Shown here piece by piece: positions 53,925 to 63,052 of a stretch of 64,000 nucleotides of DNA. The stretch's first letter is position 1, and each line of letters opens with the position of its first letter. The stretch is from CAVOEB01 sp965249645. Its GTDB lineage: Bacteria > Pseudomonadota > Alphaproteobacteria > UBA828 > JAPUJA01. Under the pieces are notes generated by a model. The model was given only the letters and a program-made list of their open reading frames with translations, had not been told where the DNA came from and searched no databases. The stretch spans positions 1 to 64,000 of the forward strand of contig CBDFML010000001.1 of NCBI GenBank assembly GCA_965249645.1. Reading direction: 5' to 3'. A program made the position numbers and the translations under genes.

Positions 53925-54392
53925 TCACGAACGCGGGCCCCAAAGAATTAAAAATACGCCACCGATCACCAGGGCCGAGCCCAGGATCTGCGGCCAGGAA
54001 AAGCTTTCGCGGAAGATGAAGAAGGACACGATTGCCGTAATCACCACGGTGCCGCAGACAACGATGGGAATGACGACATTGGCGGGCATCGCTCGACCGC
54101 CACCCAACCCTGAAAAAATGTAGTAGTAGCCGACCTCGGCACTGCCGATACACAAGCCCGCGATCATCGCCCACTTCAGGGTACCCGAACTGAGCTTGAA
54201 GTCGTGCCCGCCCTGGACCGACAGGATGGCAAACAGGCAAAGGGTGGGAATTAGAGTCATGACCTGCATCGAGAGTGTCGCCAGCACCGTCGAAGTCGTC
54301 GTGGCGGGCAGGTGGTCGGTGGCCACCTTGACGAACAGGTTGTAGCCCGCGTAAGCGACGGTTACGAAGGCGATCAGGAAGATGGTCAGCAT
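53925..54392 (-). CDS. EamA-family (drug/metabolite transporter-like) membrane protein
   Basis: A 155-residue protein with five hydrophobic helices, equal to one half of a DMT-superfamily transporter. The end FSWPQILGSALVIGGVFLILWG is the EamA signature. As a half-size protein it should dimerise. Substrate unknown; it may export an amine or metabolite linked to the neighbouring catabolic genes. Confidence 0.8.
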   Translation of the reverse strand: MLTIFLIAFVTVAYAGYNLFVKVATDHLPATTTSTVLATLSMQVMTLIPTLCLFAILSVQGGHDFKLSSGTLKWAMIAGLCIGSAEVGYYYIFSGLGGGRAMPANVVIPIVVCGTVVITAIVSFFIFRESFSWPQILGSALVIGGVFLILWGPRS

Positions 54393-54434
54393 CGGTGCAC
54401 TATCCCGCGGGCTTTCGGGCGAATTTGCGCGCCG

Positions 54435-55664
54435 TCAGGCGGCGGCACTCTTCCACATGGCGGTCGCCAGCACTCTCGCCCCGGCGGCGAGGTCGTCGTC
54501 GAGGGTATCCTCGATCTCGGCATGACTGATGCCGCCGATGCTGGGCACGAAGATCATGCCTGTCTCACACACCGTCGAGACCCACACGGCATCGTGTCCG
54601 GGCCCGGAATACATCCGCCGATTGGACAGGCCGAGGGCTTGGGCCGCCTGCTCGACGTCGTCCCGGCAGGCGGGTGCGAAGGTCACCATGGGGTTCGCCG
54701 AAAGCTCGACGATCTCGTGCTCCAGAGAACGCCGCGCCGCAACTTCCCCGATCATAGCGGTCAAGCGCTCGCGCATCCGATCGAGTGTTGCCGGGTCTTG
54801 CGAACGCAGATCGAAGGTACAGATTAGATCGCCGGGAATTACATTGACCGAGTTGGGGATGGCCTCGATATAGCCGACGGTCAGGCGGTTGCCGTCGCCC
54901 ATCTCCGAGGGCAGCTTCTCTGCGGCGAGAAAGATCTCGGCGGCGGCCATCAGCGTGTCGCGGCGCAACTCCATCGGCGTCGAGCCGGCATGGTTGGCCT
55001 GGCCCTTGAGACGCAGCTCCAGCCAGTAGAGGCCGTAAACTCCTTCGACGACGCCGAGTTGAATTCCGTCGGCATCGAGAATGGGCCCTTGTTCGATATG
55101 CAACTCGAAATAGCGGTGCAACGCCCCGGCCTTGCACGGCACGTCGCCCTTGTAGCCGATCCGTTCGAGTTCCCCGCCCTGGGTCTTGCCGTCACGGCTG
55201 GTGCAGCCGTAGGCGTAGTCCAGAGTGAAGTGTCCGGCGAACACGCCTGAGCCGATCATGGAGGGAGCGAAGCGGCTGCCTTCCTCGTTGCTCCAGGCCA
55301 CGGCCTCGACGGGGTAGGCGAGGGCGTGGCCGGCCTCCTTGATGGATTGCACGGCCTCCAGGGCGCCCAGCACGCCGTAGGCGCCATCGTAGCGTCCGCC
55401 TTTGGGTTGGCTGTCGAGATGAGAGCCGGCAAACACCGGCGCGCCGTCGACGTCGCCATGACGGGCAAAAATATTGCCCATCTCGTCGACCCGTACGGCG
55501 AGCCCGGCATCTTCGCACCAGCGCACGAAAAGATCGCGGCCCGCCTTGTCCTCATCCGTATAGGCGAGCCGGTGCACGCCGCCCGCCGGCGTTGCGCCGA
55601 TCTGCGCCAGCTCGTTGAGCCGACCGATCAGGCGGTCGCGGTTGATCTCAAGTGATTCGGCCAT
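54435..55664 (-). CDS. M20-family Zn-dependent amidohydrolase (N-carbamoyl-amino-acid hydrolase/allantoate amidohydrolase type)
   Basis: A 409-residue enzyme. The metal ligand region has GSHLDSQPKGGRYDGAYGVL and WSNEEGSRFAPSM, and the late His is in GPGHDAVWVS. This is the AllC/HyuC group that hydrolyses N-carbamoyl amino acids, allantoate or ureidoglycine. The ATG at 55664 has GAGGGAG upstream. The exact substrate is unresolved. Confidence 0.88.
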   Translation of the reverse strand: MAESLEINRDRLIGRLNELAQIGATPAGGVHRLAYTDEDKAGRDLFVRWCEDAGLAVRVDEMGNIFARHGDVDGAPVFAGSHLDSQPKGGRYDGAYGVLGALEAVQSIKEAGHALAYPVEAVAWSNEEGSRFAPSMIGSGVFAGHFTLDYAYGCTSRDGKTQGGELERIGYKGDVPCKAGALHRYFELHIEQGPILDADGIQLGVVEGVYGLYWLELRLKGQANHAGSTPMELRRDTLMAAAEIFLAAEKLPSEMGDGNRLTVGYIEAIPNSVNVIPGDLICTFDLRSQDPATLDRMRERLTAMIGEVAARRSLEHEIVELSANPMVTFAPACRDDVEQAAQALGLSNRRMYSGPGHDAVWVSTVCETGMIFVPSIGGISHAEIEDTLDDDLAAGARVLATAMWKSAAA

Positions 55665-55744
55665 GGTGTGTTCTCCCTCGTCAACCTGAACCGTCACCAT
55701 TCTAGCGGAGTGCGCCGCGCGGGCAATTGCCCCCTGAGCCGGTC

Positions 55745-56983
55745 TTAGAAGCGCGCCAGGGTGAGCCCGTTGAGATCGATGGCCGGGGACCGGCCGGCGA
55801 TAACGTCGGCCAGCAGTTCGGCGGTGCCGCACGCCGTGGTCCAGCCGAGCGTGCCGTGCCCGGTGTTGAGAAACAGGTTGAGATGCGTACTCGGCCCCAG
55901 GATAGGAGCGCCATCGGGTGTCATAGGGCGCAAACCCGTCCAGAATTCCGCTTGGTCGGCGTCGCCGCCGTTGGGAAACAGATCCATCAGTGCATTCAGC
56001 ACGGCACGGCTGCGTACCGGGTTGAGGCTTCGGTCGTAGCCGGCGAGTTCAGCGGTGCCCGCAGCACGCAGCCGGTCTCCCAGGCGCGAAATTACGATCT
56101 TCTGGGTTTCGTCGGACAGGCTGACCCGGGGCGCGCGGTTGGCTCCCGCCGTGGGGATGGTCACGGAATAGCCCTTCACCGGGTAAATCGGCAGACGCAA
56201 GCCAAGCGGCCGGGCCAGGCGACGGCTTTCGCTGCCTAGGCACAGGACGTAGGCATCTGCCGTGAAAGAGCCGGCGCTCGTCTCGACCGAAGAGATCATG
56301 TCGCCTTGGGCGCGAATTCGCGAAATCGCGGTGTCGTAGCGAAATTCGACCCCGAGACGTTCGCAATTGTTCGCCAGCCCGTGGGTGAAGAGGTACGCGT
56401 CGCCGCTGCGGTCGGTCGGGAAGTAAAGCCCGCCGACGAATTTGTCCCGGCAGTCATCGAGCGCGGGCTCGATGGCAAGGCAGCGGGCCTGGTCCACGAC
56501 CTCGCGTTCGGTCCCGTCGTCGAGGTGACGGGCTTCGCGCTCGAGCGTGCGGGGATTAGCCACGAGATCGAGAATTCCGCGGCGTTCTTCGTCGAATGCG
56601 ATCGCGGTTTCGGTCTGCACCGTCTCCATCATGGCTCGGGAATGCAGGCCCAGCCGCATCAGGGGTATCCGGTTGCGCCGGGCACGGGAGGCCGTGCAGT
56701 TGCGCAGAAATCGCAGACACCAGAGCCACATGGCGGGATCGGTGCGCAGGCGCATGATTAGCGTTCCGTCTTCGCGACCAATGGACGACAGCGCGGTGCG
56801 AATCGCCGCCGGGTTCGCCCAGGATTCGGCGGAATTGCCAGCGAGCTGGCCGCCGTTGGCAAAGCTGGTTTCTAACCCCGCGCCCTCGCGCCGGTCGATC
56901 ACCGTGACCTCGTGGCCGTCCTGGACAAGAAACCAGGCCGAGGTTACGCCGACGATGCCGGCTCCAAACACGAGAATTTTCAC
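55745..56983 (-). CDS. dadA: D-amino-acid dehydrogenase small subunit-type flavoprotein (DadA)
   Basis: A 412-residue FAD enzyme. It begins MKILVFGAGIVGVTSAWFL and has the TSFANGGQL segment typical of DadA, and ends in TGHGTLGWTTACGTAELLADVIAG. It oxidises D-amino acids to keto acids plus ammonia, donating electrons to the respiratory chain. It precedes the dehalogenase-like gene by three bases. Confidence 0.9.
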   Translation of the reverse strand: MKILVFGAGIVGVTSAWFLVQDGHEVTVIDRREGAGLETSFANGGQLAGNSAESWANPAAIRTALSSIGREDGTLIMRLRTDPAMWLWCLRFLRNCTASRARRNRIPLMRLGLHSRAMMETVQTETAIAFDEERRGILDLVANPRTLEREARHLDDGTEREVVDQARCLAIEPALDDCRDKFVGGLYFPTDRSGDAYLFTHGLANNCERLGVEFRYDTAISRIRAQGDMISSVETSAGSFTADAYVLCLGSESRRLARPLGLRLPIYPVKGYSVTIPTAGANRAPRVSLSDETQKIVISRLGDRLRAAGTAELAGYDRSLNPVRSRAVLNALMDLFPNGGDADQAEFWTGLRPMTPDGAPILGPSTHLNLFLNTGHGTLGWTTACGTAELLADVIAGRSPAIDLNGLTLARF

Positions 56984-56986
56984 GGG

Positions 56987-57862
56987 TCAGCCTGTCGCGA
57001 GAAAATCGAGCAGAGTGTTGCAGATCTCGTCAGGGCGTTCCTCGACCAGAAAATGACCGGCGTCGACCGCGCTGCCCGACACCCGCTCGGCGCGCTCGCG
57101 CCAACAGGCGAGCACGTCATACCACTGGTGAACGCGCCCCTGAGCACCCCACAGGGCAAGCACCGGGCAGGCGAGGGGACGGTCGAGATCGGCCCGGTCG
57201 TGTTCGAGGTCGATGGATGCCGCAGCGCGATAGTCCTCGCAGCTCGCGTGGATGGTCTCGGAGGTGAAACAGCGCTCGTAGTCGGCCAGCGCATCCGGGT
57301 GAAACATCTCAAGGCCGCCGCCGAGGCGGGCAAGGCACCAGCGCAGATAAAATCCCGGGTCGTTGCCGATCAGCCGCTCGGGCAGGGGCTCGTCCTGGAT
57401 CAGGAAGAACCAGTGGTAATAGCCCGTTGCGACGCCTTGACTGAGTCGGCTGAACACCGTCAGCGTCGGCACGATGTCGAGTACCGCCAGTCGCTCCACC
57501 CGGTCCCGGTGATCGAGCGCCATCCGGTGTCCGACCCGCCCCCCGCGGTCGTGCCCCACAACCGCGAAGCTGTCTGCGCCCAGAGCTGCCATGACGGCAA
57601 CCTGATCGGCGGCCATCGTGCGTTTCGAATATCCTGCATGATCGGGGCCGCCAAGCGGCTTCGTGCTGTCGCCGTAACCGCGCAAGTCGGGCACCACCAA
57701 CCGGTAACGCTCCGCGAGCGTCGGTGCGATGGCGTGCCACATGGCGCGGGTCTGGGGATAACCGTGGAGGAGAAGGACAGGCGGTCCGTCGCCGCCGACC
57801 ACGAGGTCGATGGCTGCGCCGTCGGTTTCGATGGTCCGGTGTTCAAAGCCCTCGAACATCAA
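56987..57862 (-). CDS. Haloacetate (fluoroacetate) dehalogenase-like alpha/beta hydrolase
   Basis: A 291-residue alpha/beta hydrolase. The nucleophile D105 is in VVGHDRGGRVGHRMALDH, with R106 and R109 for carboxylate binding, D129 (AVLDIVP) as acid, H150-W151 (YYHWFF) and Y211 (CEDYRA) as halide pocket, and H270 (DAGHFLVEE) as base. The D-to-D and D-to-H/W spacings (24 and 45/46 residues) equal those recalled for the fluoroacetate dehalogenase of Rhodopseudomonas. It should hydrolyse haloacetates to glycolate. The stop lies four bases from dadA, and the start overlaps the HAD gene. Confidence 0.82.
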   Translation of the reverse strand: MMFEGFEHRTIETDGAAIDLVVGGDGPPVLLLHGYPQTRAMWHAIAPTLAERYRLVVPDLRGYGDSTKPLGGPDHAGYSKRTMAADQVAVMAALGADSFAVVGHDRGGRVGHRMALDHRDRVERLAVLDIVPTLTVFSRLSQGVATGYYHWFFLIQDEPLPERLIGNDPGFYLRWCLARLGGGLEMFHPDALADYERCFTSETIHASCEDYRAAASIDLEHDRADLDRPLACPVLALWGAQGRVHQWYDVLACWRERAERVSGSAVDAGHFLVEERPDEICNTLLDFLATG

Positions 57863-58521
57863 CCCTGTTCTCCGTTTCCGACGGCAACGAACCGGGTCGC
57901 GATATCGGGCAGGTTGTCGATCACCGCAATGGCCGTTCCACCGGAGAAGAACTCCGGGTCGCCGACACCGACAAAAGCGACATTTGCGGCCTTTGCGGCT
58001 GCCATGTCGACCAGTGAATCGCCGATCAGCAGGGCGTTGGCGGCCGTGACGTTGGTGAATTCTAGCTCTTCGAGTACGCGGCGCTCTTTTGGATAGTTGA
58101 GCGTGGCGCTGTAGACGGCGGAGAAGTGGCCTGCAATGCCGAGGCTTTCGAGGATCGCGTCAATTACCCCGGCGGGTGTTCCCGTCACCAGAACGAGGCT
58201 GCGCCGCGTTGCCTCGCAGGCAAGAAAATCCGCGACACCGGGAAACAGGGCCAGCCCCGGCGTAGCCCGCGCTTCAAGCCGCGCGAAGATCGCCTGTGCC
58301 CGTGCGTGCTCCGAGTCCGCCATAGCACGCTCCGCCAGGGTTTCGAATACGCGGATGAAGATGCGATCCCGTCCACTGCCTGCGAACCGGCGGTAGAGCG
58401 GGATGATCGCCTCCGGCGCAAATCCACAGCCCTCGAACGCCTGGACGAAGGCATCGGTCTTGGCCGGCATGCTGTCGGCGACGACACCGTCGAAATCGAG
58501 AAACAGAATCGTCGGATTCAC
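57859..58521 (-). CDS. HAD-family phosphatase (phosphoglycolate-phosphatase-like)
   Basis: A 220-residue HAD hydrolase. Motif I is FLDFDGVVADSMPAK, with nucleophile Asp near 9 and acid Asp near 11; motif II is VLVTGTPAG near 135; motif III/IV is RRVLEELEFTNV and LLIGDSLVDMAAAK. It ends in an overlap with the dehalogenase start. A link to glycolate metabolism is possible, since dehalogenation of haloacetate gives glycolate, but is speculation. Confidence 0.87.
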   Translation of the reverse strand: MNPTILFLDFDGVVADSMPAKTDAFVQAFEGCGFAPEAIIPLYRRFAGSGRDRIFIRVFETLAERAMADSEHARAQAIFARLEARATPGLALFPGVADFLACEATRRSLVLVTGTPAGVIDAILESLGIAGHFSAVYSATLNYPKERRVLEELEFTNVTAANALLIGDSLVDMAAAKAANVAFVGVGDPEFFSGGTAIAVIDNLPDIATRFVAVGNGEQG

Positions 58522-58597
58522 AGGAAGCAGCGCTTTCGGAAGTGCAGTTTTGAGCCGGCGGCGCTAAGTTTAGGGCCCCGCTGAGAAGGTGCAAGTC

Positions 58598-59998
58598 ATG
58601 ACCGACATCGAGGCTCGGCTGCGTGCGGCACTCGACGAGCCCGGTCTGTATCTGACCGGCCCGGACGAGATCGCCCCTTTTGGTGTCGACTGGACTCGCA
58701 AATTCAGCGGCCGGCCCGGTCTCGTTGCGCGCCCGACCAGCGTCGACCAGGTCAGCACGCTGCTTCGTACTTGCAATGCCCATGGCATCGCGATCGTGCC
58801 CCAGGGCGGTAACACGGGGTTAGTGGGCGGCTCCGTGCCGCGCAACGGTGAAGTCGTGCTCAGCCTTTCGCGGCTCAGCACGATCGAGGAGTTTGACAGC
58901 GCGTCGGGAACGGTTCGGGTCCAGGCCGGTGTCGTGCTGGAATCACTGCATCGCTATCTTGCCGAGCGGGGCCAAGTTTTTCCCGTCGATCTCGGGGCTC
59001 GCGGCTCATGTCAATTGGGCGGCATGGCGTCCACCAACGCAGGCGGCGTCAAAGTGATCCGCTATGGCCATGTGCGCGACCAGATTCGCGGCATCGAGGC
59101 GGTCTTGGCCGACGGCACGGTGGTGTCCGGGCTCAACAAGCTGAGAAAAAACAACACCGGCCTCGATCTCAAGCAACTGTTTATCGGATCCGAGGGCATT
59201 CTCGGCGTGATCACCCGTCTTGTGCTACAGGCCCATCCCCGGCCCGCGGCTCGACACACGGCGTTGTTCGGGGTCGAGAGTGCCGCCGCCGCGATTGGCT
59301 TGCTGGAATGTCTGCGCGAGGGTTTGCCCGGGCTCTCGTCGCTCGAGATGATCCGGTGCGAAGCGATCGAACTGCTGTGCCGGCATGATGCCGGCACGCG
59401 CCGACCCTTTGCTGCGGCCTATCCCTTGCTCGTTCTGGTCGAGGCGGAAACCGGTGCCGGCGCGGGCGAACGCGATGGCTTCCTGGCTGCTCTCGCGGCA
59501 ACCTTGGATGCGGGGCACGCCGCAGACGCTGTGATCGCCGAATCGGAAGTCCAGGCGGCGGCGCTGTGGCGGCTTCGGGAGGGTGTGACCGAGGCGATCG
59601 GTCGCGAGGGCCTTACCCATAAATTTGATGTCACTGTGCCGCCTGGCCGAATCCCAGAAATCCTGCCCAAACTCGACTCGATCGCTGAAACCGCCGGCGG
59701 TGTTCTTTGTCTGGTCTACGGCCATCTCGGCGATGGCAATCTGCACGTCAACATGGTGCAGGACCGCGAGACGTCCGACGAGGCGTTCCGGGCGAAGGGC
59801 GCCTCGCTTGCCGAGCACATCTACAACCTCGTGGCTGCCGTCGAGGGCAGCATCAGCGCCGAGCATGGGATCGGCATCATGAAGCGGGACTACCTGGGGC
59901 TTTGCCGCACGGAAAAAGAGATTGCACTGATGCGTCGCATCAAACGCACCCTCGATCCCAACGGCATCCTGAATCCGGGCGTGATCCTGGCGAATTGA
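58598..59998 (+). CDS. FAD-binding oxidoreductase, GlcD/D-2-hydroxyacid dehydrogenase type
   Basis: A 466-residue flavoprotein of the VAO/PCMH family. The FAD site has VPQGGNTGLVGGSVP and LGARGSCQLGGMASTNAGG; the C-terminal FAD-linked domain has YGHLGDGNLHVN and SAEHGIGIMKRDYL. It should oxidise a D-2-hydroxyacid, with candidates D-lactate, glycolate or D-2-hydroxyglutarate. AAGG sits eight bases before the ATG. It is divergent from the HAD gene and lies next to the possible glycolate source. Confidence 0.9.
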   Translation: MTDIEARLRAALDEPGLYLTGPDEIAPFGVDWTRKFSGRPGLVARPTSVDQVSTLLRTCNAHGIAIVPQGGNTGLVGGSVPRNGEVVLSLSRLSTIEEFDSASGTVRVQAGVVLESLHRYLAERGQVFPVDLGARGSCQLGGMASTNAGGVKVIRYGHVRDQIRGIEAVLADGTVVSGLNKLRKNNTGLDLKQLFIGSEGILGVITRLVLQAHPRPAARHTALFGVESAAAAIGLLECLREGLPGLSSLEMIRCEAIELLCRHDAGTRRPFAAAYPLLVLVEAETGAGAGERDGFLAALAATLDAGHAADAVIAESEVQAAALWRLREGVTEAIGREGLTHKFDVTVPPGRIPEILPKLDSIAETAGGVLCLVYGHLGDGNLHVNMVQDRETSDEAFRAKGASLAEHIYNLVAAVEGSISAEHGIGIMKRDYLGLCRTEKEIALMRRIKRTLDPNGILNPGVILAN

Positions 59999-60011
59999 CG
60001 CGGCCCGGCGC

Positions 60012-60686
60012 TCAGGTTTCTGCCCACTGGCGTAACAGATCGTGCAGCACGTTCGATGCGAGGCACGCGTCTTCGCTCAGGTCCTTCGCGCTCAGCCGTT
60101 CGATCAGGTCATTGCATTTGGCGAGGATATCGCGCCGGGCTGGATCGCGCACATAGCTGTGAATCCAGAGCACTGCGGCCAGCCGTTCGCCGCGGGTCAC
60201 CGTCTCGACCCGGTGCAGGTTGGAGGTTGGATAAATCGCGGCACTGCCCGCGGGAAGCTTGAACTGGATCGGTTCGGACCCGGAATGAATGGTCAACTCG
60301 CCGCCGTCATAGTCGTCGGGTTCGCTGAGAAAAACCGTGCACGACAGGTCGCTGCGCACTGCATTGGGATGGCCCCAATTCAGGATCGCGCCGTCCGTGT
60401 GATAGTCGTAATACATGCCTTCCTCGTAGCGGCTGAAGATCGGATAGGAAAACCGGTTGGGGAAGGCGTGGGTACGAATTGTATCGCTGCGGTTGAGCGC
60501 ATCGATCACCTTGACGGCAAGCTGCTTGCGGGTCTCGTCAGTCTGAAGCTCCTGGTTGAGCTTGAGATTGGCGGCTGCGTTTCGCGATGTGAGCGAGCCA
60601 TCGACGAATTCGCTGGCGCCCAGCCGTTCGGTAATCTCGCGTACTTCGTCATGAGTGAGTACGTCGCGTACCGTCAGCAAGGACAT
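60012..60686 (-). CDS. PKHD-type Fe(II)/2-oxoglutarate dioxygenase
   Basis: A 224-residue enzyme of the PiuC/YbiX family. The Fe ligands are H96 and D98 (YDYHTDGA) and H158 (SNLHRVETV), and R168 (RGER) for 2-oxoglutarate. Such proteins are often associated with iron uptake. No TonB receptor lies in the window. Converges with the GlcD gene (13-base gap). Confidence 0.9.
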   Translation of the reverse strand: MSLLTVRDVLTHDEVREITERLGASEFVDGSLTSRNAAANLKLNQELQTDETRKQLAVKVIDALNRSDTIRTHAFPNRFSYPIFSRYEEGMYYDYHTDGAILNWGHPNAVRSDLSCTVFLSEPDDYDGGELTIHSGSEPIQFKLPAGSAAIYPTSNLHRVETVTRGERLAAVLWIHSYVRDPARRDILAKCNDLIERLSAKDLSEDACLASNVLHDLLRQWAET

Positions 60687-60790
60687 TGCAGGGACCCTTT
60701 CCGCTCTGATTCGGAGTGAATAAGAGCTTCGCCTGAAATGGCTAACCGGCTGTTAACGCTAAAATTGTCGGCGTTCGGCGGGGTGCGTTC

Positions 60791-60819
60791 TTGACAGCGG
60801 GCGTGCATTCTCCTAAATA
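60791..60819 (+). promoter_or_regulatory. Sigma-70-type promoter for groESL
   Basis: TTGACA at 60791-60796, 17-base spacer and TAAATA at 60814-60819. The CIRCE operator lies directly downstream, at the expected start of transcription. Confidence 0.75.
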
Positions 60820-60820
60820 A

Positions 60821-60847
60821 TTGGCACTCACGAGCATCGAGTGCTAA
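60821..60847 (+). promoter_or_regulatory. CIRCE operator (HrcA repressor site)
   Basis: Inverted repeat TTGGCACTC (60821-60829), nine bases, GAGTGCTAA (60839-60847). It matches the CIRCE consensus TTAGCACTC-N9-GAGTGCTAA with one mismatch in the left arm. HrcA binding here should repress groESL until heat shock. Confidence 0.92.
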
Positions 60848-60920
60848 CAAACTTGAAGAATGCTCTAATTTTCAAGGATTTGTGCCCCGCCTGGGGCCTT
60901 CGAAGGGTGAGAGTGTCGCA

Positions 60921-61208
60921 ATGAAATTCAGACCACTTCATGATCGCGTGCTGATTAAGCCGCTCGAGAGCGAGGAAATGACTGCCGGCGGCATCATCAT
61001 TCCCGATACGGCGCAGGAAAAGCCCAGCGAGGGTAAGGTTGTGTCCGTCGGTTCGGGCGTGCGTGACGAGAACGGCAAGCTCGTCAAACTAACGGTGAAA
61101 AATGGCGACCGGGTGCTCTACGGCAAATATTCGGGCACCGAAGTCAAGCTCGACGGCAAGGACATGTTGATCGTTCGCGAAAACGATATTCTCGCGGTGG
61201 TCGCCTAA
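60921..61208 (+). CDS. groES: Co-chaperonin GroES
   Basis: A 95-residue GroES. It begins MKFRPLHDRVLIKPLESEEMTAGGIIIPDTAQEKP-like with the mobile loop (about 17-32) and ends LIVRENDILAVV. The ATG at 60921 has GGGTGAGAG upstream and is preferred over a longer frame from 60882. It forms the GroEL cap. Confidence 0.97.
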   Translation: MKFRPLHDRVLIKPLESEEMTAGGIIIPDTAQEKPSEGKVVSVGSGVRDENGKLVKLTVKNGDRVLYGKYSGTEVKLDGKDMLIVRENDILAVVA

Positions 61209-61245
61209 GGGCGATCCGCCCGAAACGCAAAGGAGAGAGAGTTAG

Positions 61246-62976
61246 ATGGCCGAATCTTGGAAGGAATTCGCGTTTTCCGCGGATGCCCGCGACCGCATGA
61301 TGCAGGGGATCGACATCCTGAACAAGGCGGTGGCGGTGACGCTCGGCCCGAAGGGGCGAAACGTTCTGCTGACCAAGTCGTTCAGCATGGGCATGCGCGT
61401 CACGAAAGATGGCGTAACCGTAGCGAAGGAAGTCGAGCTTGAGGACAAATTCGAGAATATGGGCGCCCGCCTGATCCGTGATGTCGCGATGCGCACCAAT
61501 GACGTGGCGGGCGACGGCACCACGACGGCGACGGTGATCGGCCACTGCATTGCCCGCGAGGGGGTCAAGGCCGTGGCGGCCGGGATGAACCCGATCGATG
61601 TCCAGCGCGGAATCGATACGGCGACCCGGGCGGTGGCCTCCGAGCTCAAGAAGCAGAGCCGCAAGATCGGCACCCGCGACGAGATTGCGCGGGTCGCGAC
61701 CATCGCGGCCAACAACGATACCGAGATTGGCGAGTGGATCGCCGAGGCGATGACGGCGGTGGGAGCTGATGGCCTCGTCAGCGTCGACGAAGGCAAGTCT
61801 CTCACGACCGAAATCAAGCTGACAGAGGGCATGAAATGGGATCGCGGCTATCTGTCGTCGCATTTCGTGACCGATCCCAAGCAAATGGTCTGCGAATACG
61901 ACAACGCGTTGGTGCTGTGCTTCGAAGCCAAGGTCGATTCGATCCCTGCTCTCGTACCCTTGCTCGAGCTCGTTATCAAGGCCAAGAAGCCGTTGCTCAT
62001 CGTTGCCGAAGACGTTGAGGGCGAGGCTCTGGCCACGCTGGTCACCAACAAGGTCCAGGGCGGCCTGAAGTGTGTTGCGGTGAAGGGACCGGGCTTCGGT
62101 GACCGGCGCAAGGAATCGCTTCGAGACATGGCGATCCTCACAGGCGCCCATTACGTCAGCGCGGATGCCGGTGAAAAGTTGGAAAACGTCTCCCTCGCCA
62201 TGCTGGGTCGGGTCGACAAGGTGATCGTGCGCAAGGACGATTGCGCGATCATCGGCGGCAAGGGAAAGAAGGCGGACATTGAGAAGCGTTGCGAGGAAAT
62301 CCGCAAGACCATGGAGATTACCAAGGCCTCTTACGACTACGAAAAGCTCAACGAGCGGCTTGCGCGACTGTCCTCGGGCGTAGCGGTGATCAATGTCGGT
62401 GGCACGACGGAGGCCGAGGTTCGCGAACGCAAGGACCGCACCAATGACTCGCTGAACGCCACCCGCGCAGCGATCGCCGAAGGGGTAGTGTCGGGCGGTG
62501 GTCTGGCTCTACTTCGCGCGCGCAAGATCCTCGACAAGGTGAAGATTGCCAATGGCGACCAGCGTGTCGGTGTGAACATCTTGCGCGAGGCTCTGCAGGA
62601 GCCAGTGCGCCAGATCGCGGAAAACGCTGGCGAACACGGCTGGGTCGTGGTGCGGACGTGCCTCGACGCGAAGAGCTCGGCAATCGGCTTCAATGCCGAA
62701 ACCGGCGCCTACGAGAATCTTTTCAAGGCCGGCATCATCGATCCCACCAAGGTTGTGCGTTGCGCGCTGGAAGACGCGGCATCGGTTGCCGCTCGCGTGC
62801 TTACCACCGAGACGCTGATTACGGAATCACCCGACGTGCCCAAGGAGCCGCCGGCGCCGCCGCCAATGGGCCGTGGCCCCGGTGGCCCTCCGCCCGGCAT
62901 GGGTGGTATGGGAGGAATGGGTGGTATGGGAGGAATGGGTGGTATGGGAGGAATGGGCGGAATGGGGATGATGTAA
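61246..62976 (+). CDS. groEL: Chaperonin GroEL
   Basis: A 576-residue chaperonin. The ATP site has TLGPKGRNV, TKDGVTVAKE and NDVAGDGTTTATV; the catalytic Asp equivalent of D398 is kept in TNDSLNATRAAIAEG. The apical segment and the tail (Gly-Gly-Met repeats) are normal, but the protein shows unusual positions (KSFSMGMRVTKD) and long Pro-rich run before the tail, so it may be a specialised paralogue. GGAGAGAGAG precedes the start. Part of the CIRCE-controlled operon. Confidence 0.96.
   Translation: MAESWKEFAFSADARDRMMQGIDILNKAVAVTLGPKGRNVLLTKSFSMGMRVTKDGVTVAKEVELEDKFENMGARLIRDVAMRTNDVAGDGTTTATVIGHCIAREGVKAVAAGMNPIDVQRGIDTATRAVASELKKQSRKIGTRDEIARVATIAANNDTEIGEWIAEAMTAVGADGLVSVDEGKSLTTEIKLTEGMKWDRGYLSSHFVTDPKQMVCEYDNALVLCFEAKVDSIPALVPLLELVIKAKKPLLIVAEDVEGEALATLVTNKVQGGLKCVAVKGPGFGDRRKESLRDMAILTGAHYVSADAGEKLENVSLAMLGRVDKVIVRKDDCAIIGGKGKKADIEKRCEEIRKTMEITKASYDYEKLNERLARLSSGVAVINVGGTTEAEVRERKDRTNDSLNATRAAIAEGVVSGGGLALLRARKILDKVKIANGDQRVGVNILREALQEPVRQIAENAGEHGWVVVRTCLDAKSSAIGFNAETGAYENLFKAGIIDPTKVVRCALEDAASVAARVLTTETLITESPDVPKEPPAPPPMGRGPGGPPPGMGGMGGMGGMGGMGGMGGMGGMGMM
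62902..62955 (+). repeat. Three tandem 18-bp repeats encoding the GroEL GGM tail
   Basis: The unit GGTGGTATGGGAGGAATG occurs three times in a row (62902-62919, 62920-62937, 62938-62955), coding GGMGGM. The copy number could vary between strains. Confidence 0.9.
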
Positions 62977-63010
62977 TCCCGCCTCCGACCTTGCTAACCT
63001 GAATTTCGAC

Positions 63011-63043
63011 GGGGCCCGACTGAATGCCGGGCCCCGATTCGTT
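63011..63043 (+). terminator. groESL terminator-like hairpin
   Basis: GGGGCCCG (63011-63018) pairs with CGGGCCCC (63028-63035) around a nine-base loop, followed by a weak T-rich stretch GATTCGTTTGTG. It lies 35 bases after the groEL stop. Confidence 0.7.
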
Positions 63044-63052
63044 TGTGCCGAA

